From Isoetes taiwanensis (taxonomy: Eukaryota; Streptophyta; Lycopodiopsida; Isoetales; Isoetaceae): DNA of 64,000 nt. Made by a program: the position numbers and the translations under genes. The notes below the pieces were generated by a model. It did not search any database. It was not told the DNA's origin and worked only from the letters and a program-made list of their open reading frames with translations. Positions 1 through 10,845 of the stretch are shown here, in pieces (positions within the stretch are counted from its first letter, which is position 1; each line of letters starts with the position of its first letter). The stretch lies in NCBI GenBank assembly GCA_021234155.1, contig JAJEKV010000003.1, positions 18,770,386-18,834,385 on the forward strand, read 5' to 3'.

Positions 1-478
1 ATGGTGATGCATCAAGGTTGCATTACATTAGCATGTACTTGTTGAATATTTGACATCATGTGGTAGAACATGAACGTGATCTGTTTATGTGATTTGTCTA
101 TGAATGTGATCTGTCTATGTGATTTGTCTATGTTTTTCTTAGTTTTTAGGCAAAAAGTAGTTAGTTTTTTGTTGTTTTTTTATAGCTAGGTCAGGCAAGG
201 TCCTCAGCTAGGCCCTCGATTGTTGCCCCCCTGTTTAAGGGGCGTGACGATGGTGAGCGCCTTGTTCTATGGACTGAGCTTGACTTATTTTTAGAAAAAA
301 AAAAACTAGCAAAAAAGCACGCCAGAAGCCATAGAAAATAAAGGCGCAGGAAAATTAGGGCAAATTATAATATAAATTGAATTGGATTGAAGAGCACAAT
401 TACCTAGGGAGAAGTCAAATCATGGAAAAAGGAAGCACGTTATTTTATCCTAATGAGAATGCTTCCTCGGACCTCAAG
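1..478. other. No gene recognised
   Basis: AT-rich sequence with short repeats such as two copies of 'tgtgatttgtctatg' at 85-130. I see no coding region, RNA gene or element terminus here. Confidence 0.5.
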
Positions 479-2073
479 GGGCGTCTCTATTAGATGTTAA
501 AACATATCCCTTTAATAAGGATAGAGACAAATTAGAAGGACACTTAGTGATGCTACATACAACCAAAAACTTTTTTTGAACGCATCATTTCGTGAATTAA
601 GTGTTATCATTGATGGCATGCTGAACTTTGAAAAACAGCAAGTGTTGTGCATTAATGAAGCCGAAACTAAATATTTCATGTCGCTATTTACAGAAACATT
701 TGTTACTCCCACTCAAGAACTACTTTTTTATCTCACAATTGGTTGGGGGCTAGACAAGATCATGTTGGCCTGTGATGCTTTGACCAATTGAACTGTCCAA
801 TTGAAGGTGCATGAGGTGCCACAAGACTTTCAACCTTGTAACAGGTAAGGCAGATAAAACAAGCACGTCATTAGCAAGGAACAATTAGAGACCATGAATG
901 GAGCAATCTGAATTATCGTTCTAGGAATTGCTGGTATAGGATCTTTGTGGAGGCTCCATAAAAATGATGAAACAAAAATTTACATAGCCCAACTCCTTAC
1001 AGTAGAAGGTTGTCTTGAACTTGAATTGGCAAGTAGTTTTATGTGTCTGTCATACCTTCTTTCATGTGGGCGTGTGTCTATTGATTATGCAATTTTTTCT
1101 TCAATAATGCAACCTTAGATCTTCCATCCACACTTGGTAAAGCTGATAGGATATTAGAAGGCATGGGATATCTAAGGTATGCGATGTACATGAATCCTAC
1201 ATGAGTTAAGGCGAGGCAAATGAATCCTACATGACTTGACCATTGAAGTTAAAGCATTGTATTTATATATATCTAAGTGGGCGTCTCTATTAGATGTTAA
1301 AACATATCCCTTTAATAAGGATAGAGACAAATTAGAAGGACACTTAGTGATGCTACATACAACCAAAAACTTTTTTTGAACGCATCATTTCATGAATTAA
1401 GTGTTATCATTGATGGCATGCTGAACTTTGAAAAACAGCAAGTGTTGTGCATTAATGAAGCCGAAACTAAATATTTCATGTCGCTATTTACAGAAACATT
1501 TGTTACTCCCACTCAAGAACTACTTTTTTATCTCACAATTGGTTGGGGGCTAGACAAGATCATGTTGGCCTGTGATGCTTTGACCAATTGAACTGTCCAA
1601 TTGAAGGTGCATGAGGTGCCACAAGACTTTCAACCTTGTAACAGGTAAGGCAGATAAAACAAGCACGTCATTAGCAAGGAACAATTAGAGACCATGAATG
1701 GAGCAATCTGAATTATCGTTCTAATTGCTGGTATAGGATCTTTGTGGAGGCTCCATAAAAATGATGAAACAAAAATTTACATAGCCCAACTCCTTACAGT
1801 AGAAGGTTGTCTTGAACTTGAATTGGCAAGTAGTTTTATGTGTCTGTCATACCTTCTTTCATGTGGGCGTGTGTCTATTGATTATGCAATTTTTTCTTCA
1901 ATAATGCAACCTTAGATCTTCCATCCACACTTGGTAAAGCTGATAGGATATTAGAAGGCATGGGATATCTAAGGTATGCGATGTACATGAATCCTACATG
2001 AGTTAAGGCGAGGCAAATGAATCCTACATGACTTGACCATTGAAGTTAAAGCATTGTATTTATATATCTAAGT
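479..2073. repeat. Direct tandem duplication, about 800 bp unit
   Basis: Copy 1 is 479-1278 and copy 2 is 1279-2073. They are almost identical: one G/A change near 592/1392, a 4-bp deletion in copy 2 near 1723 and a shorter TA run at the end. Each copy contains a 70-codon open stretch (576-791 and 1376-1591) with no ATG at its start and no family I recognise. A second open stretch in each copy (about 925-1120 and 1721-1914) reads as a helical peptide. These look like exons of one unidentified gene. The near-identity means a recent duplication or an assembly artefact. Confidence 0.9.
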
Positions 2074-2899
2074 TGTTATTATCAACTGCTCCATTTCATG
2101 AGCTGAGTAGCTACACCATGTCCAACTTGTTAAATCCTCTGAAAACTCAAAACTCTGGAAGCCCAAATATAGTAAAAGGAAAATCAAGTTGATCTGATCG
2201 CCGAGCACACAAAGATCATTTGACATTGTAGCCATAATTCCTAGAAGATGGAAAACCAGCTTTGTGATAAAGCAAAGAACAAACATTAATATTGTGCTGA
2301 GAAACTTCAGCCAATAGTGCATGACTAAGGAAACAAGTGTTATCTGAGGAAAAAGAGGCAAAAGAGTGTCATTTGAGTCACCTTGTTGCAAAAAGTGGAA
2401 GGCTAGCTAGGCAAACCAAATTTTTTTCTATTTTCTATATGTGCATCTGCTTGCAAGTCTGGAGGAATGAGCATAACCTTTAAGCAACCTTTGAGCAAGC
2501 AGATAGCTAAAGTTGTTGCCTGCCCAGGTTCTCTTACAATGTAAAGCTCTAGGGATATGCCAGTGGTCTTGTCTAAATAATAAATATTGCATGCTAGATG
2601 TTGAAGGCAAGGCTTGATAAAGTGACGCATTTCCTGAAAAAACACATATAGTAGAATAAATTGGGATTCAATGCTTGAAATTCTGCCCAAAAAACAACAG
2701 GTCAAAGTCCATATTGGAATTTTCTGAAAGAACCCAACATTTTGGGAGTCTATGAATGTGCGTACTGTCATTCCTCCACTCTGCTGTTGAATTTCTCCAA
2801 TAATACATTGCAGTAAGTGCAGGCTCTATGTAATGATTAGGGCCTATAATTCTCATCCTTTTATAAGAACAATTATTTTTGCAAGACACAAATACGTTT
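2074..2899. other. No gene recognised
   Basis: Minus-strand open stretches of 60-122 codons occur at 2403-2889 but match no family I know and carry no clear motif. They may be the distal part of the LRR remnant that follows, or intron. Confidence 0.3.
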
Positions 2900-3745
2900 A
2901 GAAGATGTTATTGGTGTGACCCTTGCTGTTTAACATGCAGAGTAGCTCAAAGCCTCATAAAAAATCAGTTCTTTATCTAGCCATGATGGCAGCCATATTG
3001 CAGATTAATGCTCTCCATAGCATATTTAAAGATCCTGAAACTTTACTCCCTTAGTTGGCAATTAAAGAGCTGTAACATTGGTCAGACTCAATGAAGCCCG
3101 CCATAATGAAGCCATGCTTAAATATAATGCTCCATCTAAGCAAGAGGGAGGAGCAATCCATGTGATCAACAATATTTGTTTTCCAATTGTAACAGGATGA
3201 GGAAGCAGACAAGTTGTTTCCTGAGATGTTAGCTCCAACAAATGGCCCAGGTTACCAAAATCTGCAGGAATGTTTTCCAGATAGTTTGTTAGTTTGTTCT
3301 GAGCACTTGAAAGTTATGAGAAGATTTGACCCAACAGATTTGCTGACATGTCCGACGTCAAGTTTGTTCAATGTGAAATCTCAGGGCGAACGGTGCCAGA
3401 GAGGTGGTTCTTGTTGAGTAGTAACTCAATGAGCACAAAACAGTCTCCATTTTCTGATTGTTGAGGCTTGAATCAGTGATACAAGTTCGTCTATCTCTGC
3501 AAGATTATTACGACCAAGATTTAGTGTTGTAAGCTTTGTGCAGTTACAATATTTCCACAATCATTATGAGAGAGTGTAAGAACTATAAGATTGGAGAGTT
3601 TAGTTACCTCTGGGGGAACTCGGCCTTCTTGCATATTGTTGTAAAGTTGAAGAATATGCAAGTTACCAGCCACCAGAGAGAGCTGACCTTCAAAGTAGGC
3701 AAACTAAGTTGTGGTGTCTGTAGATCTAATCTCATATGCTGCTAA
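2900..3745 (-). pseudogene. Leucine-rich-repeat receptor-like gene remnant
   Basis: Read on the minus strand, three frames give plant-type LRR phrases in order from 3745 downward: 'LHILQLYNNM' then 'GRVPPEVTKLSNLIVLTLSHN', 'LTTLNLGRNNLAEI', 'NHLSGTV..EIS', and 'SGNIPADFGNLGHLLEL'. These match the 24-residue plant extracellular LRR with its L-x-G-x-(I/V)-P signature, as in receptor-like kinases and proteins. Stops and frameshifts separate the pieces, and no kinase domain follows. Likely ancestral role: an extracellular ligand-binding domain of a surface receptor. The exact ends are uncertain. Confidence 0.65.
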
Positions 3746-4672
3746 AGCTGCAGATGCATAGTCCTGCATTTGAACATAAAATTGAATAAATAATATAAAT
3801 TCTATGCCGATACAAGCAACTTCATATGTTGTCAGATTGTTACTTCGTCAAAGAGGCCGCTTCTGCGCCTTTTTTTATTCATATTGGTTTGGATAAGGAA
3901 GAATTTTTCACCATTAGTTTTAAAAGGCAGTCGAAGCAAGATTCCTTTTTTTATTTGAAGACTATTTATCTTCTCACAGTTGAAACTCTAGTTGACCAAA
4001 TCTTAACATCAATAATCAATGCAAATAGGAGTAAGAATACATAAGATGTTAGTAGTTCTAGAGGTAACATCAATAAAGAACTAACACCACAGGCCATTTC
4101 GACAAATCGGAGTGACAACTTTGTTGATTCTTTTGCTGATTGTGATACCATTGATTTTAACGGAGCTTGTTGGCAGGTTCTTACCATCGTGATCAACAGG
4201 TTTGTTGAACATCTCAAGTAGTAGCTTAAAAGGAATGGCTAATCTTTGTTCTTAGATTAGCAAGATACATGAACGTAAATCTCTACCCTGTTGGCACGAT
4301 CTGTAGGCAAGGCTCTAATCTCCACCATGTTGGCTCAATTTGTAGGCAAGACTCTTAGGAATAAGATTAAATACATTTGTTCCGGGGTTAGCAAAAGATT
4401 TTGATGTATCTATAAATATTGAGCAAGCCACAACCAAGCAAATATACTGCACAACACAAATTAAAAACATTCGATAACATATCAGGAATATGTGTCAGAC
4501 TGCGGCGGTTGTGCAAGGCTCCATTGATATAGTAAATAAGGTAAAAACATACCCAAGCTCCTATGAACATGAGACCCGAAAATCCTTTCTATAAGTCCAT
4601 GAAAATTTGACCTGTGAGAGTAGATCCTCCCATGTCAGTCATCTTCGAAGCAATTAGAGCCCGAACCAAGGA
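3746..4672. other. No gene recognised
   Basis: AT-rich. A 72-codon plus-strand stretch at 3826-4044 has no recognisable motif. Two imperfect copies of a roughly 50-bp unit ('..ctgtaggcaaggctctaa' and '..ttgtaggcaagactctta') lie at about 4285-4350. Confidence 0.4.
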
Positions 4673-5107
4673 TTGCTTACCCCGCTTGATGTTTTTGAGC
4701 TATGTCTGCTACTGGATTTCTTAAACGAAATGATAGAGGAGAATGACATAGAAAGAGGTCGTTTCCTTCAGTTGGAGATCAAAGGAACTGAAGTAGAAAG
4801 GGATATTTTTGTTGGGGCTACTTTGGTCCACATGTATGCCAAACATGGATCTTCTGTAGAGGCACGAGATGTCTTTGACAAACTGCCCGTTAGAAACGTT
4901 GTGTTATACAACTCATTACTTGCACGATATGCAGAAAATAAATATGGTCATGAAGCACTGAAATGTTTTGAAGAAATGAAACAGCAGGGCATTGCTCCAA
5001 GTGCCATCACATTTGTTTGCACCTTAAAAGCTTGTGGAATCGTGGCAGATATTGATAGGGGTCGTGATTTACATAAGCGAATAGTGCAAAGAGGAATCGA
5101 AACATAA
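4673..5107 (+). pseudogene. PPR protein fragment (5' part, interrupted)
   Basis: The translation contains pentatricopeptide-repeat phrases in the usual plant PLS order: 'VGATLVHMYAKHGS', 'ARDVFDKLPVRNVVLYNSLL', 'AENKYGHEALKCFEEMKQQG' and 'TFVCTLKACGIV...GRDLHKRI'. Known PPR proteins of this type bind organellar RNA and often specify editing sites. Only about three repeats remain, and the frame stops at 5107. The receptor-kinase fragment follows at once and PPR sequence resumes near 5702, so this is one PPR pseudogene split by an insertion, or a chimera. No mitochondrial or plastid transit peptide and no E/DYW domain is present. Confidence 0.85.
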
Positions 5108-5109
5108 CC

Positions 5110-5700
5110 TTGATGGTTAAGATATCAGGGATAAATTATGTCTCTAACAGCTCTCTGGATGCTCTGCAGGAAATTCAAGATTTGGAAAATTGCACTAGTT
5201 CTTGTCTCTCAAACTGTTCTTGCAAAGCTGCTTTCTTTATAGATTTTACACTCGGCTATTACGTTGCAGATGTAAGAACAATGTATCAATCAGGCAACAG
5301 CAGTGATCTGGCCTTTTTAAAAGTTCAAAATGAATCGAAGACAAACAATCATCTGGTACTAGGTCTTACAATTGGATCTACAATGTTGGCACTTTTAATA
5401 TGTGTGATGATTTGGTTCAAAATTAGGAGAAGAAGACAGAGACTGAAAGCAGCTGTAGCAGAAGAAGAAGATATGCTGAAAGGGTTACCAGGATTGCCTC
5501 CAAGGTTCTCATTTAAAGATCTGCAAAAAGCTACAAAGGGGTTTTCTAGAAAACTTGGATCAGGAGGATTTGGTGCAGTATATGAAGGAACACTTAAAGA
5601 TGGAAAACCTGTGGCAGTAAAAAAGCTAGAAAGCACCATGTATGTTATGAAGCAATTAGTAGCAGAGGTAGCCACACTTGGAAGCATCAGTCACATAAAT
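5110..5700 (+). pseudogene. G-type lectin receptor-like kinase fragment inside PPR pseudogene
   Basis: The 197-codon kinase-derived open stretch holds, in order: a cysteine-rich PAN/apple-like tail ('LENCTSSCLSNCSCKAAFF', residues about 25-45), a hydrophobic transmembrane segment (about 78-101), a basic stop-transfer run (KIRRRRQR), and the N-lobe of a Ser/Thr kinase with Gly-rich loop 'LGSGGFGAVYEG' and 'VAVKKLE'. Homology ends abruptly after 'GSISHINL' near 5700, where PPR sequence resumes in another frame. Catalytic-loop and DFG parts are missing, so it cannot be an active kinase. The frame is unbroken, which suggests late arrival. The family acts at the plasma membrane as cell-surface receptors. 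Confidence 0.85.
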
Positions 5701-5701
5701 C

Positions 5702-6292
5702 TAGACTCAAGGCATGTAGCAATGTTTTTTCCCTTGAAATGGGTCGAGAAATACATTTAAAAATTGCACAGGACGGATTGGAGGCTGACATCTCTACAGC
5801 AAACAGCTTAATTCACATGTATGTGAATTGCGGCTCTCTTGCAGAGGCATAAGAAGTTTTCAACAAGCTCAGTATTCCAATATCGGCTGTGGTCTTTGTT
5901 GGAAACAATTAAAATGTTATGAACAGATGGAACTTAGGGGATAACGGGAGATGCCATTACTGTGGTTTACATTTTGAAAGCTTGTGGAAGTTTAGGAGTT
6001 TTGAACAAGGGCCGGCAAATACATGCAAATGCTGCACAAAGTAGTATTAAAAGCAATGTCCATGTTGCTAGTGCTTTACTCGACATGTATATTAATTGTG
6101 GGTCACTTACAGAAGCATTGGAGGCCTTTGAAAAACTGCCAGATCAAAATTTTGTGTGTTGGATTGGAGGCCTTTGACAAACTGCCAGATCGAAATTTTG
6201 TGTGTTGGAATAATCGCCATAGCCATTATAGATACAAAAGAAAGCAAAGGGCAAATAGGGCAACCACTATATACCTCAGAAGGGATTTCTGA
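5702..6292 (+). pseudogene. PPR protein fragment (continuation after kinase insert)
   Basis: From 5702 the translation reads '..FSLEMGREIHLKIAQDGLEA' and 'NSLIHMYVNCGSLAEA', and after stops 'YILKACGSLGVLNKGRQIHA' and 'ALLDMYINCGSLTEALEAFEKLP'. These are tandem PPR units of the PLS type, consistent with one gene shared with 4673-5107. In-frame stops at about 5851 and 5909 and a 46-bp internal duplication (6117-6208) mark it as dead. Confidence 0.85.
6117..6208. repeat. 46-bp tandem duplication inside PPR remnant
   Basis: 6117-6162 and 6163-6208 differ only at two positions (aaa/aca and caa/cga). The duplication repeats part of one PPR helix and shifts the frame. Confidence 0.9.
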
Positions 6293-6500
6293 ATAGAAGC
6301 ATTTTGCTACAAGAATCTGTTGTCAGGATCTCCAGGAAGACGCCCAAAATTTGCTACCTGCAATGTCGAACAAAAAAGGAAAAATTTCCTACAATCAGCC
6401 AGAATCTGAAAACCCATAACGAAGACATTTTTTGGCAATAGCATCTTACCAGTTTACTATTCGGTAAACGGATTCGCTACAGCCTTGGCAATGTGCGGCA

Positions 6501-6649
6501 GGAAGAAATGCAAAAAGACTATTCCTTGAGCGGATGGGAAAACTGCCGGATAAGAGAGGAACTTGTCAGAGGAGCGGAAGAAATGCAAAAAAGACTATTC
6601 CTGAGCGGATGGGAAAACTGCCGGATAAGAGAGGAACTTGTCACAGGAC
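6501..6649. repeat. 75-bp tandem duplication
   Basis: Two copies begin 'ggaagaaatgcaaaaa' at 6501 and 6576 and share 'gactattcc..gagcggatggg' and 'ctgccggataagagagg'. They differ by single-base indels and the last few bases. No gene is evident across them. Confidence 0.9.
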
Positions 6650-7703
6650 GACCTGTCTCGCGGACCCAAATAAAATAACGAGCAGTTATTTGTGGCTTTT
6701 TCCATCTCCGTGCTTTTTTTAAAGCCATTTTCTAATTTTCTTGGCCATAGATTTTTAAAGAAAGAAATCTAACGGCGAAACTTTTGCCACATCAGTTTTT
6801 TATGAGGTGGACATGCTACGTGGATAGCCTAGAATTGCAAGGAGGGTTGCACGCTTGGTTAGGCTGGCGTGCTAAAAAAAAAAAACAATAAGCTAAGACC
6901 ACAAAAAAAAAACCAAAAAAAAAGAGACAAAGAAAAAAAGGAAATTTTTGTTGCCCTCCCTTTTCAAAGGACAACTGTAGTGCCAATTAGGTATAGTGCC
7001 GTAGGGTTTCGTGTTGCCAAGAGCGTAGGCAGTGTCCCTTGCCTGGTATTGCCGCAGTTATTTGCACCATGCCGAGGGTGGGTGGCATTGCTGAAGTTTA
7101 AGACAACTAGGGTCTTTCCTTCTTTGAGAAGTATAGCCCTCGCCTGATGTCGTTGTTGGCTTTGGCCATGCGGTGTCGAAAGGTGTGAGTTGTACTCTTA
7201 TCGAACGTTACGAGAATGTCTTACTAATTTATACCCTAGTTCTTGATGGTGTTGTTGATGAAAGTCCGACAACAATATAGGGATTGGCGTATATTTTAGT
7301 AAGTATTCGATTGGTCTTGTCTTGTGAAAAAGCGTGACCTGGGTCAAGTGCAATGCATTTTAAACTTGCTAGCCTCCAAGTGGGGGCATTCTGTCAGTAG
7401 CTGGGCTATAGATCATAAATCGTGTTTTGATCATTTCATGTGTTCCCCCATCCTTGGCCTTGCACGTAGATATCAACCAATCAAAATTCATTTAGTAGTA
7501 GTAGGATAGGATGTTACGGTCTTGACGTAGTGGCTTAAAACTTAGCGTTTTGTTTTAGTTAAAGTGAGTTGATTTACGCTCTTGCTAAGCACTAAATTGA
7601 AGGTTTTATCTTTGCTTCAACTGTAGGTGTTGTTGCTGTCATTTGCGTACTATCGTGGAGTTGCATTTTGCTAGCTAGCTAGACAATCCCTTAAACAAGT
7701 AGT
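6650..7703. other. Non-coding stretch upstream of the kinase-like block
   Basis: Contains A-rich runs at about 6871-6950 and no recognisable coding sequence. It could hold the promoter and leader of the block starting at 7704. A weak TATA-like 'tatatttta' lies near 7290. No terminal repeat was identified. Confidence 0.35.
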
Positions 7704-9450
7704 ATGGCTTCAGAAGAGAGAGCAGAAGTTAACTCGCAACCAGTAGAGGCATTAGTGTTTTAGATAGAACTGCAACAAGTAGAGCGGCAACCAGCAGAGG
7801 CATTGGTGTCTCAAACAGAGCTGCAATCTGAGTCATCTTCCGCACCACCGCCGCGTAGAAAAAGAAGTAGACCACAACAAGCATGGTCTGCTTTGAGACC
7901 AGAATTTATGAACTGGTTATGTGATTGGTTGTGCAATGCCTCAGCTCAGGATTTGGAATTGATTACCAACAGTGAGGAAGGGTGGCTAGACTACCATGCA
8001 GGGCTTGTTAAAGATGCCGAGAGGGCTTTTCAGCCTCGAATGATAGCTCTAGAGCTTGAAAAGAGTGAGCAAGAGAGGTACACATGGATAGTGGGCAATA
8101 TTAGCCGCACTACTAGGGATATGATCACGGAAGTTGCAAATTTGAACATCGCTTGAGGTTAGAGCTGAAAGAAAAAGCCATCATGTGGAATACGGCTTGG
8201 AGCAACAGGAAGTTGAAAAAAGAAGCCCACCAACCCCCTCATCTTGTTAAGAAAGTGTTGGCGCAAACAATAATAGCCAAACGTCCTGGTGAGACAGATA
8301 GAGAGTGGGAAGCTTGTAGAAGAGTGGATGCTAAGACAACTTGGTTTGCAAAAGTAGATTTATCGCAGATAATAAATAGACAACGAATTGGTTCTGGTTC
8401 ATATGGCACAGTGCATAAATGCAATATTTTAGGTTCTAGTTTTATTATAGATGACCCGTATTGTTTGTGTAAAATTTCAAAACAATAATTTTCAGCCAGG
8501 TACAGATCACAATAAGTTAGTGGAAGCTATGTTGAAGAACATGAGGGAGTCTGGGATGCAGGTTAGGCATGGGTGTATAATACGCTGCATTGGTAGCACA
8601 ACCGGCTTAGAAAGACAAGGCTTAATTTTTCTTTTTTGGAATGGAGTTCGTTGGCAACCTTCTTTACAAGTCATGGGTGCAATGCTTTTGCTGAGCTTGC
8701 ATTTAAGAAGTTAGGAGTTGTCCCCAGAGTTGAGACGGACTTGATGCGCACGCCTTGAGGAGCACAGAAAGAAAGAATTATTTATTGCCTCTAGGGTTGG
8801 GGACTTGGCTATGTCATTCTGCAGCGGCCTGTGAAAACTTCATCAAGAAAGGTATTTGCATATGAACTTGCATCCGGGCAATGTATTGCTCCATTTTGAA
8901 TATGGAAAGGAGAAGGGATGCATTGATCCTCAGGCTGTATATATTGGCATTTGTAATTGGGGTGAATCTAGGTTGATGGGCAAGACAGTGGAGGTAAAGC
9001 GGTGGCATTACAAGGGTTTGGATGGCGAGGGTAAGAAAAGAATTGAGATGGAAAGGGCCATGCATCCATATATGCACGATGATCTTTATTTTAATAGTGG
9101 CTCAAAGATAGTGGCTGCAAGGGTTGACTTTGACTTGCACGAGGCAACGTACATTGTCTATTATTTGGCTGATTTTGCTAGTAAGCACTCCTACATGGAG
9201 TTGATAGGAAGCTTGGTGCAGCAAGGCAAGCATCGGAGAATGTGCGACTATTTGAAGCATTGCATTGAGTCGCCAATGAGAGACAAAACATGAAAATTTG
9301 ATTTGGCCCAGCTACTTGACACCATGCGGAGCAGTTTTCATTGCTCTCCAATTCCGTGCACGAGGCTACAATTGGAATCAGATTGGATTCCTCAACTTGG
9401 CCCACCGATGGGGGGATCCTTGATAGACCAAGCTGGTCCTAGTCATGTTT
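7704..9450 (+). pseudogene. Protein-kinase-like protein, decayed
   Basis: Starts at ATG 7704 (MASEERAEVNS..). An in-frame TAG lies at 7761, there are frameshifts near 8150, 8470, 8650 and 8860, and a TGA at 9291 after which the same frame stays open to 9450. Domains in order: a Gln/Ser/Pro-rich N-terminus with basic run RRKRSRPQQ; a helical region; a Gly-rich loop 'IGSGSYGTVHKC' near 8390; a 'CVKF' lysine strand; a hinge-like 'MEFVGNLLY' near 8640; and a catalytic loop 'HMNLHPGNVLLHF' near 8865, where Asn replaces the expected catalytic Asp. The metal-binding motif reads 'ICNWGES' in place of D-(F/W)-G, so it was probably a pseudokinase or has since lost activity. It stands just before two unknown ORFs on the same strand. 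Confidence 0.7.
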
Positions 9451-9589
9451 AGCGTGCATATTCTGTTATTCACACGACACCTAAATTTACATTCAAACAT
9501 TCTTGTATATAATATTCAAAAGAATATTTATTGTGTGCTTTTTTTATATGTCGCAGCTAACAAAAATTATAAAGACAAGAAGTCAAAGC

Positions 9590-9597
9590 ATACCTTG
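9590..9597. repeat. Target-site duplication of the MITE, left
   Basis: ATACCTTG, identical to 10123-10130. The pre-insertion site would have read continuously '..agcataccttgacaagcc'. Confidence 0.95.
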
Positions 9598-10122
9598 CAG
9601 GGATAGGTTCTGTACGTATGAAATTATTTTTTCAGACGTATAAAGTACAAAAATACGTATTTTTGGGAAAAATACGTATTTTTTAGTATTTAATACCGCC
9701 GTGGGGAAAAAAAATTCGTAAAAAGTTTAAACCTTTGTTTTGCTTACGCGAAACTTTTTCAAGGTAAAGTTTAAACCTTAGTTTTCGCTTTTACGCGAAA
9801 TAATTTTTTGAAAAAAAAATTTTCGCGTAAAAGCGAAACCTTTCCGTTTCGCTTTACGCTGAATAAGTTACAGCATGAACGGAAGGTTTAAAAAAAAAAA
9901 AAAAAATTTTTTTTTTTTTTGCTGCAGTTTAAACCTTCCGCTTTCGATTTTTTTTTTTTTTTTTTGTTTCGTGAAGTTTAAATCAAGGGTTAAACGAAAA
10001 TTTTTCGACTTAATAGGAAATTTTTGGACGTATTTTTGACGTATTAAACGTCAAATTTGTGCCGTATCAAACGAAAAATACGTATTATGTATAAAACGTA
10101 TACAGTATTGAACCTATCCCTG
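9598..10122. mobile_element. hAT-type MITE, 525 bp
   Basis: The terminal inverted repeats begin CAGGGATAGGTTC at both ends. A perfect 8-bp target duplication ATACCTTG flanks it at 9590-9597 and 10123-10130. CAGGG termini with 8-bp duplications are diagnostic of the hAT superfamily. The inside is non-coding, with A and T tracts and many arms such as 'cgcgaaa/tttcgcg' and 'gtttaaacc' that fold back on one another. A dead hAT transposase sits at 27-28 kb, but its termini cannot be compared here. Confidence 0.95.
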
Positions 10123-10149
10123 ATACCTTGACAAGCCAACACCATAATT

Positions 10150-10845
10150 ATGTCTCATGAACAGTATGACCAATCTCCTCCCAATGTGGGCACATCGCAA
10201 CAGTAGGGAATGCCTCCGGATCCACATGACTTTTCAGTACCTTTGCATTTGAGGACCCCCTCTCCTTTCTTGCAAAGCATGGAGAACAAGCTTGAATTGT
10301 CAGCTACTCGGCAAGTGGAGAGGGCAGCAGCACATGCAAAAGCGAATGAGTATCGCACAGCCGAGTTATGAAGGCTGCGTGCGATGGAAGACGTATCTAA
10401 GAGAGAAAATTGCACCATCACAGAGGTGCATAACGTAGCTGGCGAGACAGGGCCAAGCTATTGTCCGCATGGAGCAGACTACGAGGATGTGATAACAAAT
10501 TTGGACAAGAATGAGTTTGAAAGAGATTGGCCCAATAAGAGGGGTAAGTACAAAGCTCATGAGTGCAAGATTGCTGTGGTGCGAGCAAAAGCAGTGGAGC
10601 GGCATGTCCAAGTGAAGGGACACCTACCCCACAATTGTGAGTTCAGTAAGAGTTTTGCGCAACAAGTATACTATGAGCTTGTGAAGGAAGTGCCTGTAAA
10701 TTATACGAATAGAGGCAGCACCAAGAGGGTTAAGCTATCGGAAGATAGCGAGAGTGGGGCGCATGGTGAGCCTGTCACCATTACATACCTGGTTGCTGAC
10801 GCTATCCAACTTTTGGAATTGGCAGCCGCGCGGCTGGAGCCATGA
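10150..10845 (+). pseudogene. Unknown protein, second ORF of the 7.7-11.55 kb block
   Basis: Begins at ATG 10150 (MSHEQYDQSPPNV..). In-frame TAG at 10204 and TGA at 10366 are followed by a clean 153-codon stretch from 10384 to 10845. It has a Cys/His-bearing segment ('CPHGADYEDV', 'HECKIAV', 'HLPHNCEF'), which may bind metal or only resemble a finger, and a C-terminal helix. The stop overlaps the next ATG as ATGA (10842-10845). I do not recognise the family. The same strand, close spacing and overlapping start suggest one transcription unit or one transposon with the flanking ORFs. Confidence 0.45.
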
